Source: UKL13-3 sp964392775
GTDB lineage: Bacteria; Bacteroidota; Bacteroidia; UKL13-3
Assembly (NCBI GenBank): GCA_964392775.1
Contig: CAYMRD010000026.1
Coordinates: 1 to 38,763, forward strand
Direction: 5' to 3'
DNA length: 38,763 nucleotides
Part shown: positions 18,627-26,614 of the stretch, piece after piece
Layout: each line of letters starts with the position of its first letter
Position numbering within the stretch: position 1 is the first letter of the stretch
The notes under the pieces: generated by a model
What the model was told of the DNA's origin: nothing
Databases searched by the model: none
The model's input: the letters and a program-made list of their open reading frames with translations, nothing else
Made by a program: the position numbers and the translations under genes

Positions 18627-19151
18627 ATGAAAAATATTCGTATCTTATCCGTCACAAGTATTCTTGCGGTTATCTTTACGCTTTCGTGTACCAATAGAAC
18701 AACTGTTAACTCAAACACTACATCAAAAAACAATATCATGAATTTCCCTGTAAATAAAACAGAAGAAGAATGGAGAAAACAGCTCACAGAAGAGCAGTTT
18801 TATGTAATCCGCCAAAAAGGAACCGACAGACCTTATACCGGAAAATACGACCAGTACTGGGAGGCAGGAACATACGTGTGTTCTGCATGCGGAAACGAAT
18901 TATTTACTTCTGACACTAAGTTTGATGCCGGTTGCGGCTGGCCCAGCTTTTACGAAGCGTTGGACAAAACCCGCATCATCGAAAAACAGGATTTTGCCCA
19001 CGGCATGGTTCGCACCGAAATTTTATGTGCCAAATGTGGTGGTCACCTTGGTCATGTATTTGATGATGGCCCTCGCGATAAAACCGGATTACGGTATTGT
19101 GTAAACTCTACTTCCATCAATTTTCATAAAACTGATTCAACATCTAAATAA
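18627..19151 (+). CDS. msrB: Peptide-methionine (R)-S-oxide reductase MsrB, lipoprotein form
   Basis: A 174-residue protein. The start at 18627 gives a lipoprotein signal, MKNIRILSVTSILAVIFTLSC, with lipobox TLSC; an in-frame ATG at 18606 would add seven residues ahead of it and is less likely. The MsrB domain (about 38-168) has both zinc-binding CxxC pairs (CSACG and CAKCG), the CGWPSF motif, GGHLGHVFDDGP and the catalytic Cys region LRYCVNS. The enzyme reduces methionine-R-sulfoxide in damaged proteins. With a lipobox it should act in the periplasm or at the outer membrane rather than the cytosol, protecting envelope proteins. Downstream lies a non-coding 300-bp gap. Confidence 0.95.
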   Translation: MKNIRILSVTSILAVIFTLSCTNRTTVNSNTTSKNNIMNFPVNKTEEEWRKQLTEEQFYVIRQKGTDRPYTGKYDQYWEAGTYVCSACGNELFTSDTKFDAGCGWPSFYEALDKTRIIEKQDFAHGMVRTEILCAKCGGHLGHVFDDGPRDKTGLRYCVNSTSINFHKTDSTSK

Positions 19152-19449
19152 AGCGAGATAGTCACTTCGGGTAAGCATTGGGCAGGCAAAGCATGGAGCT
19201 GTATCGAGAAGTATTTGCTAGCACTAAAAGCTTAGTGATTACTTTTTTGCACTTTGCGTTCTTCCTTTGTGGCCTTTGCGGTTAATGACCCTCCCCGTGC
19301 CATCGACCTCGCCTGACAAAGTCAGACGGCTCAGGCACCCTTACCCGCATTCGTTGCGACCGCTGCGCCAACCGCTGTGTACGCTGCGGCTTATCTCCCT
19401 TTTCGAATTTCGTATTTAATTATTCGAATTTTAATTTAGGTTTGAAACT
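19152..19449. other. Non-coding gap with repeat-like and hairpin sequence
   Basis: No credible gene. 19245-19290 holds a T/G-rich stretch with reiterated CTTTGCG / CCTTTG words that looks like an interspersed repeat. It is followed by a GC-richer segment (about 19290-19400) with nested hairpins: GCCTGA (19311-19316) with TCAGGC (19331-19336), and CTGAC (19313-19317) with GTCAG (19321-19325). The last 13 bp hold the symporter -7 element. Confidence 0.5.
19437..19444 (+). promoter_or_regulatory. -7 element abutting the symporter start
   Basis: TAGGTTTG fits TAnnTTTG perfectly and is followed by 5 nt (AAACT) before the ATG at 19450. No TTG at the usual -33 distance is seen. Confidence 0.45.
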
Positions 19450-20802
19450 ATGGATAACCGCAAACTTCTACTCCTTGTTTTAGGTATATTTTTCATTGAT
19501 GCTTCCCTGCACCTGCTCAACTGGATGGAATATATTTCACTCCTTCCTGTTGCCCTGCATGGCATCCGCTGGATAACAATGTTAGCTTTAGGGTGGTACT
19601 GCGTGCGTTCCCGCTCGTTTACCGCTTCTATCCTATTGGCTATGTTTGTGGGAGTTGAAATAGCCGATTTTTTTCCGGACGCGGCCAAACAACTCCGGGT
19701 ATTCAGCGATGTATTTTTGAGGCTTATCAAAACCATTATTGCTCCGCTCCTGTTCTCAACATTGGTGGTGGGCATTGCCGGCCACAGCGACCTTAAACAG
19801 GTAGGACGAATGGGATGGAAATCCATTTTGTATTTCGAAATTGTAACAACCCTTGCGCTGTTAATTGGTTTGGTGGCCATCAATATCTCAAAGGCCGGTG
19901 TGGGCTCATCCATCCACGCTCAAACCGAGCAGGTAGAAAAAGCCAATAAACTGCTTGAGCAAAAACATTCTCACGATGTGATCTTGGATATATTTCCTGA
20001 AAACATTGCCAAATCGGTTGCCGATAATCAGATTCTACAAATCGTAGTGTTTAGCATTTTGTTTGGGATTGCACTCGCTCAGCTTAAAGGCCCGCGCAAA
20101 GATAAAATGGTAGAAGCCATTGAAGGCTTGGCCGAAGTGATGTTTAAATTCACCAACCTGGTGATGTATGTTGCTCCGCTAGCCGTTGGTGGCGCCATTG
20201 CTTATGCCGTAGCCAGCATGGGGTATGGCGTATTGCATGATTTGCTTAAACTTCTTCTTACTTTATATGTGGCCTTGTTTGCATTTATATTAATCGTTTT
20301 GGTTCCAATAGGTTTATTGGTCAAACTTCCGTTTAAACGATTCATTGAACATATTTCCGAACCGTTATCCATTGCCTTTGCCACCGCAAGCTCCGAAGCC
20401 GCTTTGCCCAAAGCGATGGAGAACTTAGAGAAAATGGGCATCCCACGCAAAGTGGTAGCCTTTGTATTGCCAACGGGTTACAGCTTTAACTTAGATGGTA
20501 CAACACTATACCTTTCATTGGCTTCTGTATTTGTGGCACAGGTATGTGGTATCGACCTTACCATTGCCCAACAAATTCAGATGTGTGTGATTTTGATGCT
20601 CACCAGCAAAGGTGTTGCAGGCGTAAGAGGAGCATCTTTTCTTATTTTGGTAGGAACCGTTGCTTCCTTAGGTTTAGATCCTCAAAAAGCATTTGCCATT
20701 TTAGCCATTGATGCATTGATGGATATGGGACGTACTTCAGTGAACCTCATTGGAAACTGTTTGGCCACGTATGTAATTGCCAAATGGGAAGGGGAGATTT
20801 GA
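19450..20802 (+). CDS. Dicarboxylate/amino acid:cation symporter (DAACS family)
   Basis: A 450-residue inner-membrane protein with about ten hydrophobic segments. The family's transport core is present: the serine-rich re-entrant loop FATASSEAALPKAM, the GTTLYLS helix following YSFNLDG, SKGVAGVRGASFLIL, and the helix-8 DALMDMGRTSVNLIGN. These are the GltP/GltT/DctA hallmarks of Na+- or H+-coupled uptake of glutamate, aspartate or C4-dicarboxylates; which substrate cannot be read from the sequence. The N-terminal 60 residues carry two extra hydrophobic segments before the usual first helix. It is flanked by non-coding gaps, so it is monocistronic. Confidence 0.94.
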   Translation: MDNRKLLLLVLGIFFIDASLHLLNWMEYISLLPVALHGIRWITMLALGWYCVRSRSFTASILLAMFVGVEIADFFPDAAKQLRVFSDVFLRLIKTIIAPLLFSTLVVGIAGHSDLKQVGRMGWKSILYFEIVTTLALLIGLVAINISKAGVGSSIHAQTEQVEKANKLLEQKHSHDVILDIFPENIAKSVADNQILQIVVFSILFGIALAQLKGPRKDKMVEAIEGLAEVMFKFTNLVMYVAPLAVGGAIAYAVASMGYGVLHDLLKLLLTLYVALFAFILIVLVPIGLLVKLPFKRFIEHISEPLSIAFATASSEAALPKAMENLEKMGIPRKVVAFVLPTGYSFNLDGTTLYLSLASVFVAQVCGIDLTIAQQIQMCVILMLTSKGVAGVRGASFLILVGTVASLGLDPQKAFAILAIDALMDMGRTSVNLIGNCLATYVIAKWEGEI

Positions 20803-21371
20803 TTACGAATCACACCATTCATCATGTGCTCAATCCATACAAAATCTGCTCGAACGATACGTTCTCGCCAATGGGCTCTGGAGGAGCCCAATCTCTATAG
20901 AAAAAATTGAGCAACAAAGCCAGCGCTCCGTAGGTGCGCAATCTTTGTATATGCTACATCTTTCTTGCAGAATAAAACAATAGCGTGTGATAGGGTATAA
21001 TTACCGACATCTCTCAAATAATCCAATCTAAGATTTCGCTCCTCTGGAGCTCCCTGCATTACGTTATATTGAAACTATAGAGGTTAGCCTCCTCCGGAGG
21101 CTGGAACATTAACCTAGCCCATATCCATCATACCAGCATCTTCCGATACCCAATTTGCTTCTTCCCCTTTTATCCTTATCTTCGCCATACCGTGTATAAC
21201 CTATTGCAAAATAGCATCTTAAACCTGCCCGAATGCTGTGACTGCAGCATTCCATACACAACTATGGGCTAACGCGAAGCAGGACGTTTCGGGACCCCCA
21301 ATATTTCAAACTAATTTTAGTAATCTTGTACCGCTTAGGCATCTTGTTCGCCTGAGTATATTTATCATTAT
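20803..21371. other. 569-bp non-coding gap
   Basis: No gene is supported. 20872-21102 holds a mirrored hairpin element (described separately). 21231-21252 is a hairpin with an 8-bp perfect stem (GAATGCTG / CAGCATTC) and no T tail. The rest shows nothing recognisable, and no perfect promoter element precedes the aminopeptidase at 21372. Confidence 0.6.
20872..21102. repeat. Mirror-arranged array of four GGAG hairpin units
   Basis: Four short hairpins: unit 1 20872-20890 (7-bp stem), unit 2 20923-20939 (GCGCTCCGTAGGTGCGC), unit 3 21038-21050 (GCTCC TCT GGAGC) and unit 4 21086-21102 (AGCCTCC TCC GGAGGCT). Units 1 and 2 are each followed by AATCT.T.TA; units 3 and 4 carry the reverse complement of that tail on their left side. 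Unit 1 with its tail CTCTATAG (20893-20900) resembles the reverse complement of unit 4 with its flank. The outer pair and inner pair are therefore mirror images about a centre near 20990. Confidence 0.6.
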
Positions 21372-22664
21372 ATGAAACGTTATCAATTAATAGATCAAAA
21401 GCTGTTTATCGACAACCGCAAACGATTCACAGCACAACTAAAACCAAAATCACTGGCCATTTTTCAAAGCAATGAGATTTGGCCCCGCAATGGTGATGCA
21501 TCATTCGACTTTAAACAAAGCAGCGATATGTTCTGGCTCACCGGTATCGACCAGGAAGAATGTGCCGTGGTGATTTTCCCGGATTGCCCGGTTGAAGCCT
21601 ACCGCGAGGCTTTGTTTGTAAAACGCACCAACGAACATATTGCGGTATGGGACGGACATAAATACACCAAAGAAGAAGCAATAGCCGCTTCGGGCATCAA
21701 AAATGTTTTTTGGATGGATGAGTTCGACAACCTGATGCGCGCGGTAATTAATATGGCTGATACAGTTTACCTGAACAGCAACGAAAACGACCGTGCCAGC
21801 AATACAGTACAAAGCAAAGATTTGAAATTTGCCCATCAGATGCGCGAGCGTTTCCCACTGCACACCTACGAACGTGCAGCTCCTATCATGCAACGCTTGC
21901 GCTCCATCAAATCGCCACTCGAAGTGGAGTATATGAAGCTGGCCATCGAAATATCGCATAAGATGTTTTTGCGTGTGCTTAAATTTATCAAACCGGGAGT
22001 AAAAGAATATGAGGTTGAAGCGGAAGTGATTCATGAGTTTATCCGAAACGGAGCCAGCGGACATTCATTTACGCCCATTGTAGCTTCGGGTAAAAATGCC
22101 TGTACCCTGCATTATGTAGACAATGCAGATACCTGCAAGGATGGTGATTTATTATTGCTTGATACCGGTACCGACTACGGTAACTATATCAGCGATATGA
22201 CCCGCACCTTCCCTGTAAACGGACGTTTTACACCTCGCCAGAAAGAAGTGTACAATGCCGTATTGCGTGTGATGCACGAAGCTAAGAAAATGCTTAAACC
22301 GGGAGTGCTGCTGATGGAATACCATGATGAGGTATGCAGGGTGATGGAAAAGGAACTGGTAGGCTTAGGTTTAATCACTGCTGACGACATCAAAAAGCAA
22401 AACCCAGCAATGCCTGCTTTCAAAAAATACTACATGCACGGAACCTCACACTTTTTAGGCTTGGATGTGCATGATGTAGGAATGCGTTACGAACCCATGC
22501 AGGCCGGTATGATGTTCAGTTGCGAACCGGGCATTTATATTCCCGAAGAAGGAATCGGCATCCGTTTGGAAAACGAAATTCTGATTACCGAAACAGGCTG
22601 TATCGACCTCATGGAACATATTCCGATTGAAGCCGACCATATCGAGCAATTGATGAACAGCTAA
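21372..22664 (+). CDS. pepP: Xaa-Pro aminopeptidase (M24B, aminopeptidase P)
   Basis: A 430-residue cytoplasmic metalloenzyme. The N-terminal AMP_N domain (about 1-170) includes QSNEIWPRNGDASFDFKQSSDMFWLTG. The creatinase-fold catalytic domain (about 175-430) shows the dinuclear metal ligands: Asp in LLLDTGTDYGNYISDMTRTFP (two Asp), His in GTSHFLGLDVHD, Glu in CEPGIYIPEEGIGIRLENEI (two Glu). It removes N-terminal residues that precede proline. The length matches the E. coli type PepP. It starts with ATG after a gap without clear promoter and ends at a strong bidirectional terminator. Confidence 0.95.
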   Translation: MKRYQLIDQKLFIDNRKRFTAQLKPKSLAIFQSNEIWPRNGDASFDFKQSSDMFWLTGIDQEECAVVIFPDCPVEAYREALFVKRTNEHIAVWDGHKYTKEEAIAASGIKNVFWMDEFDNLMRAVINMADTVYLNSNENDRASNTVQSKDLKFAHQMRERFPLHTYERAAPIMQRLRSIKSPLEVEYMKLAIEISHKMFLRVLKFIKPGVKEYEVEAEVIHEFIRNGASGHSFTPIVASGKNACTLHYVDNADTCKDGDLLLLDTGTDYGNYISDMTRTFPVNGRFTPRQKEVYNAVLRVMHEAKKMLKPGVLLMEYHDEVCRVMEKELVGLGLITADDIKKQNPAMPAFKKYYMHGTSHFLGLDVHDVGMRYEPMQAGMMFSCEPGIYIPEEGIGIRLENEILITETGCIDLMEHIPIEADHIEQLMNS

Positions 22665-22672
22665 AAACAAAA

Positions 22673-22705
22673 ACTCCCGCAGAGAATCATCTCGCGGGAG
22701 TTTTT
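22673..22705. terminator. Bidirectional hairpin terminator
   Basis: Stem ACTCCCGC (22673-22680) with GCGGGAGT (22694-22701), extended by GAGA/TCTC past a one-base bulge, with loop ATCA. The T tail on the + strand and a T-rich complement on the - strand serve the convergent aminopeptidase and barrel genes. Confidence 0.9.
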
Positions 22706-22728
22706 AGTTATATAGAAAATTGTATTGA

Positions 22729-23301
22729 TTAAAACTTATAAGTAACTCCCAGATTAATACCAACTGCGGTAAACGTTTCGTTATAACCCGGACGATTATC
22801 AAAATTGTATATGATCACATGTTGTTTAACCACACAGTTAAATTTCAAGTCATCACTAAATGCATAGTCAACACCCAATCCCGGTGATATAAAAGGATTG
22901 TATGCCATGTCTTTTTCAGGAAGACCATCTCCCTTTTGAGAAACCAAAGCAACCCCAAAATCCATATCCAAATACGGGCGAATCTTTTCAGTAGTAAAAT
23001 ACACCTCAGCTCCAACTGTTATTGGAATAATCTGCATCGTTGCATTTTCCACTTCTTTTTCCACTCGGTCAACCAATACCGTTTTGTAATTCATTAACGA
23101 ATACCCCGCTCCAATGGTTCCAACCAAATGATCATCAAAACTATATTTAGCCTCTACTCCGGCACCCAAAAATCCAGGTTTAAGGGTTCCGTTGTATTTA
23201 CCGGTTGGTAACCACATATTATACTGCGCTTGAAATACCCACTGAGCCATTGATACTGAGGCCGTAGCAGACAACACGATTAAAAGAATAAGTCGTTTCA
23301 T
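22729..23301 (-). CDS. Outer-membrane beta-barrel protein
   Basis: A 190-residue protein with a signal peptide ending at SMAQ (about residue 19) followed by alternating hydrophobic strands typical of a small outer-membrane barrel (EAKYSFDDHLVGTIGAGYSL, VGAEVYFTTEKIRPYLDMDFGVAL, GLGVDYAFSDDLKFNCVVKQ). It ends in the barrel-type terminal aromatic, VTYKF. It resembles OMP_b-brl porin-like families, about eight strands. Specific function unknown. A weak promoter lies upstream (23320-23348). Confidence 0.8.
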   Translation of the reverse strand: MKRLILLIVLSATASVSMAQWVFQAQYNMWLPTGKYNGTLKPGFLGAGVEAKYSFDDHLVGTIGAGYSLMNYKTVLVDRVEKEVENATMQIIPITVGAEVYFTTEKIRPYLDMDFGVALVSQKGDGLPEKDMAYNPFISPGLGVDYAFSDDLKFNCVVKQHVIIYNFDNRPGYNETFTAVGINLGVTYKF

Positions 23302-23319
23302 TGAAAGTAAAATTTAGGG

Positions 23320-23348
23320 CAAAGTAAATAAATACACTCTACAAACAA
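23320..23348 (-). promoter_or_regulatory. Possible promoter of the barrel gene
   Basis: Minus-strand TTG (23348-23346), 18 nt, then TTACTTTG (23327-23320): one mismatch to TAnnTTTG and a spacer one short of ideal. Confidence 0.35.
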
Positions 23349-23395
23349 AATATTTAGTAGTATAGTTGCATCAACAAAACGAAAATTCACACTAA

Positions 23396-23947
23396 ATGAA
23401 ACAACTATCTCTCTCAGCAGCAATCTTATCCCTGTTCTTATTCGGACAATGCAAAAGAGAATGCGCCAACCTGCCTGATGGCAAGGTTATGCTCAAAGCC
23501 AGCGAAGTAAATAGCCTGGCGTACAAAGGGCAAGATAGCATCTTCTTTTGGGAGGATGGGGTTATCAGACTGTTTGAGAGCGGAGAACGTAAACAATACT
23601 TTAATATCCATACCCCAAACACCAGTTGCAGTTCAACGTTGGAGCTTGAAGGAACCCAAACCCTGCTCAAAGACTCTTCCTCCTTAATTGAGATTTACCA
23701 TAACCAAAGCGTTTATTCATCGGATACAACAAGCTCTTTCATTACCATCACATACAGAGGCAGAAACTTTGGATTTCCTTATTCCTATCTCGGTCGTCCT
23801 TCATCCTTATCACCCATGAGCATTAACGGCAAAACCTACTCGAATGTTTACCGTGAAAAGTCTGCGAACGACTCTCTTTATTATAATAAAACGAATGGAA
23901 TCATCCGAATAAAATTAGAAGACGGTCATCTTTTACAATTACCTTGA
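23396..23947 (+). CDS. Lipoprotein of unknown function
   Basis: 183 residues. The start MKQLSLSAAILSLFLFGQC has a lipobox-like LFGQC, so a lipidated envelope protein is likely. The mature part is predominantly beta, with two more Cys (ECANLP and NTSCSS) and many Ser/Thr/Tyr residues, e.g. SLYYNKTNGIIRIKLEDGHLLQL at the end. That closing segment resembles the last strands of many short Bacteroidota lipoproteins, but no named family is recognised. It is divergent from the barrel gene at 22729, from which it is separated by 94 bp, and its stop codon lies inside the 46-bp palindromic terminator shared with the next gene. Confidence 0.72.
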   Translation: MKQLSLSAAILSLFLFGQCKRECANLPDGKVMLKASEVNSLAYKGQDSIFFWEDGVIRLFESGERKQYFNIHTPNTSCSSTLELEGTQTLLKDSSSLIEIYHNQSVYSSDTTSSFITITYRGRNFGFPYSYLGRPSSLSPMSINGKTYSNVYREKSANDSLYYNKTNGIIRIKLEDGHLLQLP

Positions 23948-23988
23948 AAATAAAAAAGCAGCCAATTGGCTGCTTTTTTATTTTCAAG
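23943..23988. terminator. 46-bp perfect palindrome, bidirectional terminator
   Basis: 23943-23988 is a perfect inverted repeat centred on AATT, with GC-rich core AGCAGCC/GGCTGCT (23957-23974) flanked by A6/T6 runs and outer CTTGAAAAT/ATTTTCAAG. Each strand therefore reads a stem and a T tail. It contains the lipoprotein stop codon (23945-23947) and ends 12 bp from the barrel gene stop. Confidence 0.88.
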
Positions 23989-24000
23989 ATTTTGTTTGAA

Positions 24001-24717
24001 TTAGAACTTGTAGCCTAAACGTACAGCTCCTGAAGAAACACCAAACAAACTCATTGCGCTTCCTCCAAGTGTTTTCACTTGAGTTGCAGCCACACCACCA
24101 ACTGTTTCATCGATAGTTCCATCACCGGTTGAAGTCATGCTAAACACGCCCAAACCACCTTCAACACCCATATAAATGGCATCAGTGAAGTAGTAGTCAG
24201 CACCCAAAACTAATCTTAAACCAAGACCGAATTGTGAACCCGTTACTGTTTTTGAACTGTTATCAGCAGCAATAGTACCCCCCAAATCAGCTTTGTCGTT
24301 CTCATTTGTTGATGAGCTATTAAAAGCGATTGGCAACTCAGCTCCTACGAATGGAGACAATTTGTCTGTTCCGGCAAAGTGTTTTTCAATACCAGGAGCA
24401 ATTGAAAATGCAAAACCTGAAGATACATCGTTAGTGTTGGTAATGTCTGTACCACCAACATTTGCAGAAGTTTTAGTAGAAGTTGATCCTGAACCTAAAC
24501 CCACTTTCAAACGTACAGCCATATCATCGGCCATAAAATAACGGAAGCGAAGTTCAGGAGCACCAAGCATGTTAGCACCATTTCCATAACTAATGGGGGC
24601 ACCACCAGTTTGGAAATTCAAGTTAAATTCAACCGTTTTGTCTCCGGCTGCAGGTTTTTGTGCGAAAGCAGCTACACCCATAGCCACTAATGCAAGAGAG
24701 AGAATCGTTTTTTTCAT
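24001..24717 (-). CDS. Outer-membrane beta-barrel protein
   Basis: A 238-residue protein. The signal peptide MKKTILSLALVAMGVAAFAQ is followed by barrel-like strands (ELRFRYFMADDMAVRLKVGLG, FAFSIAPGIEKHF, FGLGLRLVLGADYYFTDAIYMGVEGGLG) separated by long Ser/Thr/Asn/Asp-rich loops, and a terminal VRLGYKF. The pattern fits an eight- to ten-stranded outer-membrane barrel with exposed polar loops; function unknown. A near-ideal Bacteroidota promoter precedes it, suggesting strong expression. It is paired tail-to-tail with the unknown lipoprotein. Confidence 0.8.
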   Translation of the reverse strand: MKKTILSLALVAMGVAAFAQKPAAGDKTVEFNLNFQTGGAPISYGNGANMLGAPELRFRYFMADDMAVRLKVGLGSGSTSTKTSANVGGTDITNTNDVSSGFAFSIAPGIEKHFAGTDKLSPFVGAELPIAFNSSSTNENDKADLGGTIAADNSSKTVTGSQFGLGLRLVLGADYYFTDAIYMGVEGGLGVFSMTSTGDGTIDETVGGVAATQVKTLGGSAMSLFGVSSGAVRLGYKF

Positions 24718-25051
24718 AAGTTGATTTGTTTTTGATTTACGATATCAAACTTAGCAGGTTCTACCTAAAAAGCAAATAGTATATTTATGGTTTTCGGTGA
24801 ATAAACCTAAAAAAATGGCTAGTTTCCTACTAAATTATACACTTTGACTAGGTTATCAACAACTTAAGCACGAATATACGCGATGATAAAATCGGTGAAT
24901 AACACTTAATGTATACGGAGTTCAAACCATTATGATTAACCAACCCTGCGTTTTCCTTGTTAATTGCTCCCTTTGCTATACGACTACCCCAAATACGTTG
25001 GTGTAGCTATATGGTGCGGGTTTAAAACCATGCAGGATTTTAGCCGCGGTT
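24718..25051. other. 334-bp intergenic region
   Basis: It holds the barrel gene promoter at its left end. Further on, an 11-base word TCGGTGAATAA occurs twice (about 24794 and 24892). No gene, clear terminator or further repeat is seen. Confidence 0.5.
24746..24775 (-). promoter_or_regulatory. Consensus Bacteroidota promoter of the barrel gene
   Basis: Minus-strand TTG (24775-24773), 19 nt, TAAGTTTG (24753-24746); the ATG follows after 28 nt. Both elements and the spacing fit the consensus exactly. Confidence 0.7.
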
Positions 25052-25927
25052 TCAGCCAATCATAAAACTGCGCATGCTGATGGAACCCATCTGCATTTCT
25101 TCATACAAATACTGAATTTCATCTTGGGGTTGTTGCAAGGCTGCGGCATACAACATGGGTAAATAATGCTCGTTGGTTGGCACCGACAATTGAGCCGATT
25201 TGCCCATCTTCTCATACGCAATCAAAGGAGCATGATTTCTTGTATTCAGGTATTTTTTCACGTTGTCGTCAAACTCCTGCGCCCAGTCAAAAGCACTGTT
25301 ATTCGGATGGTTCCAGTCCAATACCCTTAGGTTGTGAACGATATTCCCGCTCCCCAATATGAGTATGCCTTTGTTTCTGAACCGTTGCAATTGTTGAGCA
25401 AGCCTGTAATGGTATTCAGGTCCCTGAGCAAAGTCCAAACTCATTTGAAATACCGGAATGTTTGCATCGGGATACATCTGTTTCAGAACAGACCAGGCAC
25501 CATGATCCAATCCCCATTCGGTATCATGCATCACGTTGGCTGCTGTAATCTCCGAAGCCACCATCTTTGCCAGTTCGGGAGCTCCCGGAGCAGGATACTG
25601 AACATCAAACAAGGCTTGCGGGAAACCACCAAAATCGTGAATGGTTTTAGGAGCAGGAGAAACCTGAACATACGTTCCCCGCGTTTGCCAGTGTGCCGAA
25701 ACAACCAATATGGCTTTAGGTTTAACCAATTCCGACCCCAACTTATTTAACCGTTGGGTATAGGCATTATGCTCAATGGCATTCATGGGTGAGCCATGCC
25801 CGATAAACAATACCGGCATTGCGGGTGTGCTTTTTTCGGAAAGCACTTCATTCCCGAACGCTTTTAAATCGAGTGTACTCATTGCTACCATTCCTCCTAA
25901 ACTTTTGATAAACTCACCACGTTTCAT
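25052..25927 (-). CDS. ygiD: DODA-type extradiol aromatic ring-opening dioxygenase (YgiD-like)
   Basis: A 291-residue LigB/DODA family protein. The conserved metal-site regions are present: GHGSPMNAIEHN, SAHWQTRG, EWGLDHGAWSVL and TNEHYLPML. Members are annotated as 4,5-DOPA dioxygenases and open catechol rings; YgiD-type enzymes are zinc-binding. The chosen ATG at 25927 starts MKRGEFIKSLGGMVAMSTL, and that first 35-residue stretch is an extension before the usual family start, possibly a weak export signal. A longer frame to 25987 would overlap the upstream gene. It begins 8 nt after the FMN reductase stop, so the two are co-transcribed. The true substrate is unknown. Confidence 0.9.
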   Translation of the reverse strand: MKRGEFIKSLGGMVAMSTLDLKAFGNEVLSEKSTPAMPVLFIGHGSPMNAIEHNAYTQRLNKLGSELVKPKAILVVSAHWQTRGTYVQVSPAPKTIHDFGGFPQALFDVQYPAPGAPELAKMVASEITAANVMHDTEWGLDHGAWSVLKQMYPDANIPVFQMSLDFAQGPEYHYRLAQQLQRFRNKGILILGSGNIVHNLRVLDWNHPNNSAFDWAQEFDDNVKKYLNTRNHAPLIAYEKMGKSAQLSVPTNEHYLPMLYAAALQQPQDEIQYLYEEMQMGSISMRSFMIG

Positions 25928-25935
25928 ATTTGACT

Positions 25936-26508
25936 CTATTCGATTGGATTGGCCGCTTTTTGATTGATAATGGCTTGTGCAAACCATTTGTACTCATTGA
26001 TAAAACGGGTCATTCCTTTTTTAACTGTTTCATCAATAAGGTTTCCGGATTCATCAAAAGCCTGATGCACCATCGGAACCAACAATTTTACCGGCATGGG
26101 ATACGCAAATACATGCAAAATTAAAATCTGCAATTGCAACGATGCCTGTACGCCTGCAAACTTCCCGTCCGATACGCACACCACACCAATTGGTTTGCGT
26201 TTGTACTCGGCATAAAAATGATCGAAGGCATTTTTAAACGTACCGGGCAGGCTTCCATTGTATTCGGGGATAACGAAAATGATTCCGTCTGCCGCCTTTA
26301 ACTTGCTGCTAAACTCCAACAATTTTTCGGGAGGGTTGGGATGATAAGCAATGCGCTCCTCAAATACCGGAAAGGGATATTGAGCAATATCCAAAAAGGT
26401 AATCTTCAAACCGGCATCCAATTGTAAACGTTTCACCAATTCGGCTGCAACCTTTTCGGATTGCCTTCCCCAGCGGGTTGTACCTAAAACTACTGCTATT
26501 TCCATCAT
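25936..26508 (-). CDS. NADPH-dependent FMN reductase (flavodoxin-like fold)
   Basis: A 190-residue cytoplasmic flavoprotein of the FMN_red family. It shows the phosphate-binding start VVLGTTRWGRQSEK and the FMN-contacting loop VIPEYNGSLPGTFKNAFDHF, both typical of azoreductase/quinone reductase-like enzymes. Such proteins reduce FMN, quinones or azo compounds with NAD(P)H. It lies directly upstream of the DODA gene and downstream of marR-yceI, with two hairpins (26524-26602) before it. The context suggests handling of quinones, catechols or related reactive aromatics; that is inference. Two ATG codons in tandem make the start uncertain by one residue. Confidence 0.9.
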   Translation of the reverse strand: MMEIAVVLGTTRWGRQSEKVAAELVKRLQLDAGLKITFLDIAQYPFPVFEERIAYHPNPPEKLLEFSSKLKAADGIIFVIPEYNGSLPGTFKNAFDHFYAEYKRKPIGVVCVSDGKFAGVQASLQLQILILHVFAYPMPVKLLVPMVHQAFDESGNLIDETVKKGMTRFINEYKWFAQAIINQKAANPIE

Positions 26509-26523
26509 ACCAAGTTAAAACAA

Positions 26524-26555
26524 AATAAGCATGATATGTTTCAACCATGCTTATT
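26524..26555 (-). terminator. Terminator or attenuator between yceI and the FMN reductase
   Basis: A perfect 10-bp stem AATAAGCATG (26524-26533) / CATGCTTATT (26546-26555) with a 12-nt loop is followed on the minus strand by TTGTTTTAAC. It ends 15 bp before the FMN reductase start. A second hairpin, ATGTTCAT (26574-26581) / ATGAACAT (26595-26602), lies between it and the yceI stop. Confidence 0.6.
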
Positions 26556-26614
26556 AAACGACTAAACTATGAAATGTTCATTGCTTCAATACAGATGAAC
26601 ATATCGTATTCGTT

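Noticed and set aside
19431..19913. A 160-codon minus-strand frame opposite the symporter start
   Set aside because: It overlaps a well-supported membrane transporter and shows no protein family; a codon-use shadow.
20777..20983. A short + frame running through the symporter end into the hairpin array
   Set aside because: It crosses the symporter stop region and repeat units and has no initiation signal; the region looks non-coding.
21501..22064. A 187-codon minus-strand frame opposite the Xaa-Pro aminopeptidase
   Set aside because: It is the antisense shadow of a conserved catalytic gene, with no start signal or recognisable motif.
24850..24860. TTATCAACA-like DnaA box and possible origin
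   Set aside because: Only one such word here and one near 27774; there is no cluster, AT-rich unwinding element or dnaA/dnaN gene.
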